From Prochlorococcus sp. MIT 1314 (GTDB lineage Bacteria; Cyanobacteriota; Cyanobacteriia; PCC-6307; Cyanobiaceae): DNA of 64,000 nucleotides. Below, piece after piece: positions 56,112-64,000 of this stretch; the first letter of the stretch is position 1, and each line of letters begins with the position of its first letter. A program made the position numbers and the translations under genes. Under the pieces are notes generated by a model that did not search any database, was not told the DNA's origin, and was given only the letters and a program-made list of their open reading frames with translations. The stretch is from positions 682,001 to 746,000 of the forward strand of contig NZ_CP139300.1 of NCBI RefSeq assembly GCF_034093315.1. Reading direction: 5' to 3'.

Positions 56112-58217
56112 TTACAAGCCGCTCACGAAATCAACTAATTTCCATGATTTATTTGAAAAACCGAAAATATATTTAACTTTCAGAGGAGTCAATGTTGTTT
56201 CATTAACAAATTCCCCAGAACTTTTTACTATTCTCTCTAAATAATTTAATTCAACTAAAGCAACTATCCTAGATGAAGTTTGTGATTCCAAATCCATCTT
56301 ACGTATTTGGGAATAAATTTCTTTATAGATTCCCTTCTTGATATCTTTCTGTCTTTCTTCGATTGTTCTGTCAATCAAACCATTACTAACAAACTTGGAA
56401 AGATTAAGTTCACTCTTTCCAGCTAAGTAATTGCTTTTAATTCGAAGCCATTCATTAATTAAATTTCTTATATCTTCCAAAGAAGGCGAAGCTGTAGTAA
56501 TTTCTTTAAATGTAGAGGAATTAATTGCATTAGATTTTTCAGGAAGAGACTTCAATTTAATTAAAGTATCTTTTTTTATTTCTTGAATAATATCTTTCTC
56601 ACTAACCTTTTGATTTTCATCTATGGCTATTAAAGGTTTTTCAGAAACAACTTTTTCCTGAATTGATTTTTTAAAATTGTTTCTTAAAAATCCAATCCCA
56701 ATGCCAAAAGTAAATAAAATCAAAAACGCATATATATAAATTAAATAAGGTGAGCTCCTAATAATCTCTTTACCCTTCAAAAATTCTCCAAAACCAAACT
56801 TTAATTCAGCAAATTTTTCAATGAAATACTGGTAAAACTCTATCGATTTATTTTTAAAGATTTCCTCATTGAATTTTCTTTCTTGAATATCAAGTTTTTC
56901 ATATTCTTGTTTTATGCCACCTGGCCAAGGTAATCTCCTTTCATCAATATTGTCTATTGGGCTATTAAGATCTTCAGTAATTTTTGTCGAATAATCTTTT
57001 TTAAACTGTTGGTTCTGAAAATTTGATTTAATTATAGTTTTATTTGATTTCTTTTCCAATTTTTCAATAAATTCTTGGATTTCCCTATCTTCAAACCAAG
57101 CATCTAAATCTACCTCTTTAGAGTCAATATCTCTATAACCAACTAAAACATCATTCTCCAGCCAATTTTTACAGAAAATACATATGGCTTCTAACTTATT
57201 ACCTTGATAATTACCAAGCCAATCTCGTAAATTTTCATCAGAACTGCTAGAGAACCTTGCAGAGGCCTGATCTATATCTGCCAAAAGCAAGTCTAAACAA
57301 CCAATAAGTGGCATTGAATCTAGACCTGATAAATTTAGTTTCTTTAAAATTCTTCTCGCTTCAAATAATTTTTCTGGCTTTCTTCTTGAGAAACCAATTG
57401 CCGTTAAGGATAAAAAAGCTAAAAAACCTGCTTCTAATGATCCTCTTTTTTGTAATTCAAGAAACAAATCTATCTGTTCTTGTACAGTCAAATACGTCTT
57501 TATCTGTTGAAAAAAGGCTTCAAAATCTTGCTGATTTAAATAATCTCCATATTCAGATTTGTTACTACCTTCCAAACCACCTCTTTTAATTATTAAATTT
57601 TCCAACATGCTTAAACCTTTTTTATGAGACTCTTGATCATTTAAATCTCTACTAAGTAAATCTAGGATCCTGTAAGGAAGAAGAGCAACCAAGTCTTCTT
57701 CAAGTTCTTTCCTTCTTTCACCAAGCTTTCCCATTCTTTGGAGGAGTTGTATACCTTCCTGTAAAAAGTCTGCAGCATTTGAATAGGATCTAAGCTCTTG
57801 TTCTTGAAATGCAGAATCTCTAGCTGTTAAAGCCGCCAATAAAGTTAGATCGGCTTCTCTACTACTTCCTAAAGCTGGAGTTTGTGGGGGCTGCAAAGCT
57901 TTTCTTGTGATTTTAAAAGCTTCTTTTGAGGAACCGGATTCCCAAAGTAGTATTAATGCTGCAACTTCTCTATTTGAGGAAAACTCCAGTCCAGAAGTTC
58001 CATTGAGTAACAAATTTTCATACTCTCTTCTGCTCTCTGGATCTGTAAGTAAATCAGCGGTTAGGCGAAGCAACTCAGATCTCTGAGTTAAAACTTCATA
58101 AGTAAAACCTTCATCAGGCGTTTTATCCAAACGCAATTGAAACGCCCTTAATATTTCCTCAGATGTTGCAGAGGGGCTTACGCCAATTAAACGAAAATGG
58201 TCTAAAGGAAGTTCCAA
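56112..58217 (-). CDS. zipN: ARC6/ZipN (Ftn2) cell-division protein
   Basis: The 701-residue protein tethers FtsZ to the inner membrane in cyanobacteria and plastids. The N-terminal J-like domain (about 4-65) reads LDHFRLIGVSPSATSEEILRAF and lacks a strict HPD. One membrane span lies near 486-506 (SSPYLIYIYAFLILFTFGIGIGF, broken here). The C-terminal IMS (DUF4101) domain from about 575 has NEWLRIKSNYLAGKSEL. The gene precedes ffh by 47 bases on the same strand. Length fits marine cyanobacterial homologues. Confidence 0.85.
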   Translation of the reverse strand: MELPLDHFRLIGVSPSATSEEILRAFQLRLDKTPDEGFTYEVLTQRSELLRLTADLLTDPESRREYENLLLNGTSGLEFSSNREVAALILLWESGSSKEAFKITRKALQPPQTPALGSSREADLTLLAALTARDSAFQEQELRSYSNAADFLQEGIQLLQRMGKLGERRKELEEDLVALLPYRILDLLSRDLNDQESHKKGLSMLENLIIKRGGLEGSNKSEYGDYLNQQDFEAFFQQIKTYLTVQEQIDLFLELQKRGSLEAGFLAFLSLTAIGFSRRKPEKLFEARRILKKLNLSGLDSMPLIGCLDLLLADIDQASARFSSSSDENLRDWLGNYQGNKLEAICIFCKNWLENDVLVGYRDIDSKEVDLDAWFEDREIQEFIEKLEKKSNKTIIKSNFQNQQFKKDYSTKITEDLNSPIDNIDERRLPWPGGIKQEYEKLDIQERKFNEEIFKNKSIEFYQYFIEKFAELKFGFGEFLKGKEIIRSSPYLIYIYAFLILFTFGIGIGFLRNNFKKSIQEKVVSEKPLIAIDENQKVSEKDIIQEIKKDTLIKLKSLPEKSNAINSSTFKEITTASPSLEDIRNLINEWLRIKSNYLAGKSELNLSKFVSNGLIDRTIEERQKDIKKGIYKEIYSQIRKMDLESQTSSRIVALVELNYLERIVKSSGEFVNETTLTPLKVKYIFGFSNKSWKLVDFVSGL

Positions 58218-58364
58218 ACAAATATCCTATTAAAAATATTAGACAAATTTTATCAAGTATAAATTTTTTTTCATAAGGTCTTACAGAGTTTTTAAAAAAA
58301 ATCATGAAAATCGCACTTCACAGCTTAGAATGTTAACAAATCAAAACTTCATTAAGGTATTTTC

Positions 58365-59402
58365 TTGGAAACACACGTAGAGAGAATCTCAAATCTTCAA
58401 GACATAAAAAAAGCCAAATTAGATCGAGAAACAGGATTGTTTCTTTATGAAGACATGACACTTGGTCGAAGATTCGAAGATAAGTGCGCAGAAATGTACT
58501 ATAGAGGAAAAATGTTTGGATTTGTTCATTTATATAACGGTCAGGAAGCTATAAGCACTGGTGTAATTGGCGCCATGAGAAAGAAACATGATTGGTTTTG
58601 TAGTACCTACCGCGATCATGTTCATGCATTAAGTGCAGGTGTTCCCTCTTTTGAAGTAATGAGTGAACTTTTTGGTAAGGCTACAGGTTGCAGTAAAGGC
58701 CGAGGGGGGTCTATGCACTTATTTTCAAAAGAGCATCACTTACTCGGAGGATATGCATTCATTGGAGAAGGAATTCCAGTTGCTTTAGGAGCAGCCTTTT
58801 CAAGTAAATATAAAAAGGAAGTTACTGGTAATAATAATAGTGATGCAGTAACTGCAGCATTTTTTGGAGATGGGACTTGCAATAATGGACAATTTTTTGA
58901 ATGTTTAAATATGGCTCAATTATGGAAATTACCAATAATCTTTGTTGTTGAGAATAATAAATGGGCTATTGGTATGGCTCACGATAGAGCAACTAGCAAC
59001 CCTGAAATCTGGAGAAAAGCCTCTGCTTTTGGGATGCATGGAGAGGAAGTTGATGGAATGGATGTATTAGCAGTAAGAGGAGCAGCACAAAGAGCGATTG
59101 AGCGCGCCAGAGCAGGAGAAGGGCCCACACTCTTAGAATGCTTGACTTATAGATATAGAGGACATTCTCTCGCAGATCCAGATGAATTAAGGTCTGAAAA
59201 AGAGAAAGAGTTTTGGGGGAAAAGAGATCCAATTAAGAAATTAGCCAAAGAAATTATTGATAGTAAATTCGCAACGGAAGAAGAATTAAAAAGTATTGAA
59301 AAGAAAATAGATAAAGAAATATCAGAATCCGTTAAAAATGCTTTAGAAGCACCTGAACCACCTTCACAAGAATTAACTAAATATATTTGGGCCGAAGATT
59401 AG
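58365..59402 (+). CDS. pdhA: Pyruvate dehydrogenase E1 component, alpha subunit
   Basis: Decarboxylates pyruvate with thiamine diphosphate and hands acetyl to E2. The 345-residue product has GRGGSMH (112-118), the TPP motif [16 protein letters not shown] (168-183) ending in VVENN, and the phosphorylation-loop region [15 protein letters not shown]. The only suitable start is a TTG at 58365. The beta subunit is not adjacent, as in other cyanobacteria. It converges on the sigma factor gene with a 1-base gap. Confidence 0.95.
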   Translation: METHVERISNLQDIKKAKLDRETGLFLYEDMTLGRRFEDKCAEMYYRGKMFGFVHLYNGQEAISTGVIGAMRKKHDWFCSTYRDHVHALSAGVPSFEVMSELFGKATGCSKGRGGSMHLFSKEHHLLGGYAFIGEGIPVALGAAFSSKYKKEVTGNNNSDAVTAAFFGDGTCNNGQFFECLNMAQLWKLPIIFVVENNKWAIGMAHDRATSNPEIWRKASAFGMHGEEVDGMDVLAVRGAAQRAIERARAGEGPTLLECLTYRYRGHSLADPDELRSEKEKEFWGKRDPIKKLAKEIIDSKFATEEELKSIEKKIDKEISESVKNALEAPEPPSQELTKYIWAED

Positions 59403-59403
59403 A

Positions 59404-60345
59404 TTAAATACCGCTTGGTAATTTTCTGGTTAAGTTTCTTAATTTTCTTAAAGCCTTAAGTTCAACCTGTCTAACTCTTTCCCTAGAAACTTCTAATAGT
59501 CTTCCTATTTCAGCAAGTGTGTGTCTTTCATTTCCATCTAGTCCAAACCTTAATTTAAGAACATGTTGCTCTTGCTCGCTTAGATGACTTAACCACTTCC
59601 CAAGTTGCTCTTGATGCATTTTCTGTTCAACTTGATCTAGAGGCTCTTCATTATTACTATCTGCAATTAAATCACCTAAAAAGCTCCTCCCATCATCACC
59701 ATTAACTGGAGCATCTAAACTACTTGTTGATAAAGCTTGTCTTAAAACAGAATCTAATTCTTCAACATCAATTTCCATTGCTTCTGCAATTTCAATTCTG
59801 CTTGGCATCGCACCAAGTTTATGTGCCAAATCCCTACTAACTTTTCTTATAGATGCTAATCTTTCACTTAAATGAACTGGTAAACGAATCGTTCGTGATT
59901 GACAAGCAATTGCTCTTGTCATACTTTGTCGAATCCACCAGAAAGCATAAGTAGAAAACTTATATCCTCTTGTTGGATCAAATTTCTCAACAGCCCTCTC
60001 CAAGCCAAGAGAACCTTCTTGAACTAAATCAAGAAGTTCGAGTCCTTTTCCTTGGTATTTTTTTGCCACACTGACAACTAATCTTAAATTAGCTTTCATC
60101 ATTCTCTCTTTTGCTCTTCTGCCTATTTTTATTATTCTTTTTTGCTCTTTTGTAAATTCTTTAGTTTTTTCATTTAATTGGCCATCTTCCGTAAGAATCA
60201 TCATTTTCTGAACTTGATTTCCTAATTCAATTTCTTCAGCAGGTGTTAACAAGGGGACTCTACCAATGTTCTGCAAATACCAACTAATTGGATCGTTCCC
60301 TCTTCTTTTTTGTGGTTCTGCTTGTGCTGGTAGTGATGAAACCAT
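59404..60345 (-). CDS. RpoD-like group 2 sigma factor
   Basis: The 313-residue product has region 1.2 (DPISWYLQNIGRVPLLTPAEEIEL), region 2 (about 80-150; RLVVSVAKKYQGKGLELLDL and STYAFWWIRQSMTRAI) and region 4 with the HTH TLAEIGRLLEVSRERVRQVE. It lacks the long region 1.1 and nonconserved insert of the primary SigA, so it is a group 2 sigma that should read SigA-type promoters under stress or diel change. The exact paralogue cannot be named. Confidence 0.88.
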   Translation of the reverse strand: MVSSLPAQAEPQKRRGNDPISWYLQNIGRVPLLTPAEEIELGNQVQKMMILTEDGQLNEKTKEFTKEQKRIIKIGRRAKERMMKANLRLVVSVAKKYQGKGLELLDLVQEGSLGLERAVEKFDPTRGYKFSTYAFWWIRQSMTRAIACQSRTIRLPVHLSERLASIRKVSRDLAHKLGAMPSRIEIAEAMEIDVEELDSVLRQALSTSSLDAPVNGDDGRSFLGDLIADSNNEEPLDQVEQKMHQEQLGKWLSHLSEQEQHVLKLRFGLDGNERHTLAEIGRLLEVSRERVRQVELKALRKLRNLTRKLPSGI

Positions 60346-60485
60346 TATTTTGACCTAATAAGGTATTAAAACTCTCCTACACTTTTTTGGAAATAGCCAA
60401 ATATTTAATACGCGCTTCAGATTTCAAGTAATATTTGTACATTTTTGTGTTTAAAGCTAGAAATAACTCTCTTAAATTGTTTCTT

Positions 60486-62051
60486 TCAAGATATTTGTCT
60501 CGTTTTTCTATTTCTCATTAATTTTGATAATTCATCGCCAATAGCAAATGCATTTGACCCCCTTTTACACTTTGATGCAGCGAATGAATGTAAAAGTACG
60601 TATTTAGCAAGGAAGTCAGTTGTTATATTTCTGCATAAGTTTAAATCAATCGCAGAACTACCAGCTAAAAATCCAGTTAATAGATCACCCAATCCGGCTC
60701 TAGCCGTCATAGGATCTGTCCCAAATAGTTGCCATGCTTTTGTATGGTCAGCAACTATACTGTTAGCTCCCTTGAACAAGATACTAATATTAAATTCTTT
60801 TGCTGCATTAAGAGCTAGTCCAATATTAGTCTCACATTCAATATTAGGGAATAACCTTGAAAATTCTTTGCTATGAGGTGTAATCCATGTTTTAAATTTT
60901 CTCTCTAAAAAGAATTTAGAACCTAAATTAGATTCAGAAATCCTATTAAGCGCATCCGCATCCAAGATTAATAATCCTTTAAAACCTATAAGGTAATCCT
61001 TTGTTTTTTGCCAATCATCATTATCGATTCCTATTCCTGGGCCTACCGCTAACGAATCATATGCACGTAGATCAATATTCTTTAATGCACTGAATAAAGA
61101 TGCATTACCATTTTGATTACATTGCATAGTTCCTTTTAAAACTATTTCTGGGGCAACTTGCCAAATAGATCCAATAACAACCTCAGGCAAAACTGCAGCA
61201 ATAAAACCGGCTCCACTTGATATAGCCCCTCTTAATGCTAAGTATGCAGCTCCAGGATATTTTTCACTTCCAGCGATTAATAATGTTCTTCCTCTTTTAT
61301 ATTTGTTGGAATTTTTTGGTAAAGAAGGTAAATTAATATTTTTTAAATCTTTATAAGTAACCTTGAAAATCTTTTTCTCAAGGTTAGATAACTTATTATC
61401 AGGCACACCAATATCTATATGGTTTAATTCTCCAATAAAAGGTAATGCAGAATCTTGCGTTAACCCAATTTTATTAAGACCTATAGCTAAAGTATAGTCT
61501 GCCTTTACGGCATTATCTAAAAAAGGCTCTCCCTTATCAGGACATAATCCTGTAGGAATATCAATGCTTATTACCTTGCCATATTTGTTAAGAAATTTCT
61601 GATTAAATAATTTAATTAATTTATTATCAACTTTTCTTTTTTGATTGTTACCAAAAACGGCGTCAATCCAGAGTTCTTTCCCATTTACATCTGGAGGCTC
61701 TACTAATTTTGTTACCCCAATAGATGTAAGATAATTAACGTGCTCAATTGTTAGTGTTTTTTTTATTGGGAATGGACACCATACCTTAACTAAATAACCC
61801 TTCAAGAAAAGCTCTCTAGCTATTACGGCACCATCGCCACCATTATGTCCTGGACCAATTAAGACAGTTATTCCATGCTTTAGTAGAGGTTTCCTTTTTA
61901 AGAGCCATCTACTAATTTGGATACCAACTTTTTCCATCAAAGCTTCTTGGGGCATCCCGTCAGAAAACATCTCTTTCTCTAATGTCAACATTTGCTTTGA
62001 ATCAACAATTAAATGTTTTGAGTCAATTGATGGCCATACAATTTCGTTCAT
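60486..62051 (-). CDS. nnrD: Bifunctional NAD(P)H-hydrate epimerase/dehydratase
   Basis: Metabolite-repair enzyme of 521 residues. The epimerase domain (about 1-225) has GPGHNGGDG (66-74). The ADP/ATP-dependent dehydratase domain (about 240-515) has LLIAGSEKYPGAAYLALRGA and, near the end, RAGLGDLLTGFLAG. Both halves look intact. It is divergent from mnmA with 46 bases between and 140 bases from the sigma factor gene. Confidence 0.93.
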   Translation of the reverse strand: MNEIVWPSIDSKHLIVDSKQMLTLEKEMFSDGMPQEALMEKVGIQISRWLLKRKPLLKHGITVLIGPGHNGGDGAVIARELFLKGYLVKVWCPFPIKKTLTIEHVNYLTSIGVTKLVEPPDVNGKELWIDAVFGNNQKRKVDNKLIKLFNQKFLNKYGKVISIDIPTGLCPDKGEPFLDNAVKADYTLAIGLNKIGLTQDSALPFIGELNHIDIGVPDNKLSNLEKKIFKVTYKDLKNINLPSLPKNSNKYKRGRTLLIAGSEKYPGAAYLALRGAISSGAGFIAAVLPEVVIGSIWQVAPEIVLKGTMQCNQNGNASLFSALKNIDLRAYDSLAVGPGIGIDNDDWQKTKDYLIGFKGLLILDADALNRISESNLGSKFFLERKFKTWITPHSKEFSRLFPNIECETNIGLALNAAKEFNISILFKGANSIVADHTKAWQLFGTDPMTARAGLGDLLTGFLAGSSAIDLNLCRNITTDFLAKYVLLHSFAASKCKRGSNAFAIGDELSKLMRNRKTRQIS

Positions 62052-62097
62052 AATTAGTACAAAGCAATTTGAGTACTGTTCAAAAATTTAAACTTCC

Positions 62098-63255
62098 ATG
62101 TTAAAAACACAAAAGGATAAAAAATTAGAGAACTGTTTTTCTACTCATAATAAAACCAAGAAGCAGAAAAATATTATTGTAGGGCTTTCTGGAGGAGTAG
62201 ATAGTTCCCTTTCAGCTGCTCTTCTTGTAGAAAAAGGCTGGAATGTTGAAGGGCTAACTCTTTGGCTGATAAAAGGACAAGGTTCCTGTTGTTCTGAGGG
62301 ATTAGTAGATGCTGCTGGCCTGTGTGAAGATTTAGGAATTCATCATAAAATAATAGATTCAAGAGAAATTTTCGAAAGAGAGGTAATCAAAAAAACTACT
62401 AAAAGCTACGAGAAAGGATTCACTCCTCTTCCATGTTCGATGTGCAACAAGAATGTGAAGTTTGAAGAGATGCTGAATTACGCAATAAACAAAAAAGAAT
62501 TTACGCATATTGCGACAGGACATTACGCAAGGATAAAAAAATCATCTTATGTTGAAAAAATTGATTACAAGAGCTTTGTATTTAAGGACTTCCTTCTTCT
62601 CAGAGGTGCTGACGAGAACAAAGACCAAAGTTATTTTCTTTATTCTCTTTCACAAGAAGTACTAAGCAGATTAGAATTTCCTCTTGGTGAAATGAAAAAA
62701 GAAGAAACAAGAAAGGAAGCCCTGAGATTAGGCCTCAGAACTGCTCAAAAACCAGAAAGTCAAGATTTATGTTTAGTTGAGCATTATGGATCAATGCAGA
62801 GATTTATCGACAAACACATTGAACCCAAAGAAGGACTAATTATGCATGTAAATGGAAAAGTCCTAGGAAAGCACAATGGAATTCAGCACTTTACGGTAGG
62901 TCAAAGAAAAGGTTTGGGCATTGCTTGGCCTAAACCTTTATATGTAAAAAGTTTAGACAGTGTAAAAAACATAGTTTATGTAGCAGATAAAAGTGATCTA
63001 TTTAATAGAGAAGCAATAATTAGTAAGGTAAACTGGGTTTCAATCGAAGAACCTATGCAAGAGATAGAAGTAGAAGCACAAATCAGATATAGAAGTCATC
63101 CAGTAAAAGGAACTTTAATTCCTTTGAAAAATTCAGATAATCAAACTAAAACATTTAAATTAATTTTTGAAGAAAGTCAAAGTTCGATAACGCCCGGACA
63201 AGCTGCAGTTTTTTATAAAGGAGAAATTTTATTAGGTGGTGGATTAATTAATTAA
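62098..63255 (+). CDS. mnmA: tRNA-specific 2-thiouridylase MnmA
   Basis: Adds sulphur to U34 of tRNA Lys/Glu/Gln. The 385-residue product has the PP-loop SGGVDSS (31-37), the catalytic Cys116 ([11 protein letters not shown]) and Cys225 (SQDLCLV), and [13 protein letters not shown]. An N-terminal extension of about 25 residues precedes the core, so a later start is possible but none is better. It overlaps the convergent lnt gene by 8 bases. Confidence 0.94.
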   Translation: MLKTQKDKKLENCFSTHNKTKKQKNIIVGLSGGVDSSLSAALLVEKGWNVEGLTLWLIKGQGSCCSEGLVDAAGLCEDLGIHHKIIDSREIFEREVIKKTTKSYEKGFTPLPCSMCNKNVKFEEMLNYAINKKEFTHIATGHYARIKKSSYVEKIDYKSFVFKDFLLLRGADENKDQSYFLYSLSQEVLSRLEFPLGEMKKEETRKEALRLGLRTAQKPESQDLCLVEHYGSMQRFIDKHIEPKEGLIMHVNGKVLGKHNGIQHFTVGQRKGLGIAWPKPLYVKSLDSVKNIVYVADKSDLFNREAIISKVNWVSIEEPMQEIEVEAQIRYRSHPVKGTLIPLKNSDNQTKTFKLIFEESQSSITPGQAAVFYKGEILLGGGLIN

Positions 63256-64000
63256 TTTTCCAAAAGATATTTAATCCCATAAAAATTATAAACAAAAACA
63301 AAATAGGTTTATCTCCAAATTTTGTAAAAAAAGTCTTTTCGGATGAAAAATTAGGAAACACTATTTTATTTTGCTCAACATTTAAATTTAGCATTTGAAT
63401 TATTTTTCCATCATCCTGAACTAATCCCGAAGGGCCTGTGTTTGATACGAGTAAATTATCTTTCTTATTTTCAATACTTCTTAATCTAGCCAAAGATAGG
63501 AATTGATCATACAGCTTAATTGGATAGGGATCTAAATTTGCTGCAGTTATTATTAGTTTTGCACCGCTATTAATAGCCTTCCTTATTTTTACTCCATCAC
63601 TAATTTCATAACAGATAGCTACTGCTAATGGGGGTGTGAATTTAGGATCGAAAAATCTTGAATCAGAGCCTGGTTGAATTCCTCCTACTGCAGATAAGCC
63701 TCTTGAAAAACTATTTAGAAATCTTGGTATTTTTTCACCTAATGGAACAAGTCTATTTTTATCTATGAAAGAGGTAAAAGATTTATCTCCAATTTGAAAT
63801 CCGAGTAAAGAACTTCTTAACTCATTATCGTAATTTCTGAAACCTCCTGCCAAAGTATTAATCTTAATGCCTTTAGATAAATACAAATTATTAGAAAAAG
63901 TTCCTTCAGGAGCAACAAGAAGTTTTGCTTGATTGGCTAAAGCATATTCTTGAGCGATAGATTGTTTTTCTTTAATAAACTCATCATCTATTTTTAATTT
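63248..64000 (-). CDS. lnt: Apolipoprotein N-acyltransferase, N-terminal part cut by window edge
   Basis: The frame is open through the right edge, so 250 codons of the C-terminal part are visible. LVAPEGTF carries the catalytic Glu; a later AICYEI holds the catalytic Cys of the nitrilase-like domain; [10 protein letters not shown] and SNTGPSG resemble LITLTNDAWF and NTG. The end has one membrane span ([14 protein letters not shown]). The enzyme acylates the N-terminal Cys of lipoproteins at the outer face of the inner membrane. NLDPYP is unlike the usual NDAWF loop. Confidence 0.8.
   Translation of the reverse strand, partial: KLKIDDEFIKEKQSIAQEYALANQAKLLVAPEGTFSNNLYLSKGIKINTLAGGFRNYDNELRSSLLGFQIGDKSFTSFIDKNRLVPLGEKIPRFLNSFSRGLSAVGGIQPGSDSRFFDPKFTPPLAVAICYEISDGVKIRKAINSGAKLIITAANLDPYPIKLYDQFLSLARLRSIENKKDNLLVSNTGPSGLVQDDGKIIQMLNLNVEQNKIVFPNFSSEKTFFTKFGDKPILFLFIIFMGLNIFWKIN

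Noticed and set aside
60445-60876. 143-codon plus-strand ORF opposite nnrD
   Set aside because: Lies almost wholly over the conserved end of NnrD and resembles reversed codons of it.

Overview
The window looks like a piece of the chromosome of a high-light-type Prochlorococcus. It is very AT-rich and tightly packed, with many TTG or GTG starts and 4-base start/stop overlaps. It carries cyanobacterial markers: an ARC6/ZipN cell-division protein, DUF3122 and DUF3611 proteins, a long ThiD2-ThiE protein, CobL and a group-2 sigma factor. The assignment rests on gene content and composition only; no rRNA or photosystem gene is present.

Region A (about 1-32.3 kb) is an accessory surface-polysaccharide island. 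It opens with a leftward nonulosonic (sialic/legionaminic-like) acid operon: LegB-type dehydratase, NeuB, NeuC, a Gfo/Idh/MocA oxidoreductase and a truncated NeuA. Next come two GT4 glycosyltransferases, a second NeuB-like protein fused to a cupin, and an envelope assembly block: a WecA/MraY-type initiating transferase, Wza-type exporter, Wzc-type tyrosine kinase and a small dual-specificity phosphatase. Then follow many methyltransferases, an MsbA/PglK-like ABC exporter, an MTA/SAH nucleosidase divergent from adenine phosphoribosyltransferase, an asparagine synthetase divergent from a CmoA-like enzyme, and an OafA-type acyltransferase. Intergenic DNA is long here, and at least one decayed gene fragment is visible. 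A tRNA-Ala(GGC) at 32.3 kb lies near the right edge; one more SGNH gene follows it.

Region B (about 33.8-64 kb) is compact core genome: an SdhA/FrdA-like flavoprotein, lexA with two LexA-box-like sites, argF, ftsH, ribD, cobL, nadK, pheS, surE, ribF, thiE-thiS, larB, a trmD-ispF in-frame fusion, era, a BI-1 protein, phoH, rpsP, ffh, the ARC6/ZipN gene, pdhA, a sigma factor, nnrD, mnmA and a truncated lnt.

Functionally, region A would make activated sugars (including a nonulosonic acid), build and decorate a glycan by glycosyl, methyl and acyl transfer, and export it under tyrosine-kinase control. The nucleosidase and phosphoribosyltransferase could recycle adenine from S-adenosyl by-products. 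No CRISPR array, integrase, transposase or rRNA was seen. The best leads are the NeuB-cupin fusion, the TrmD-IspF fusion, the CmoA-like protein beside asparagine synthetase, the kinase/DSP-phosphatase pair and the methyltransferase relic.
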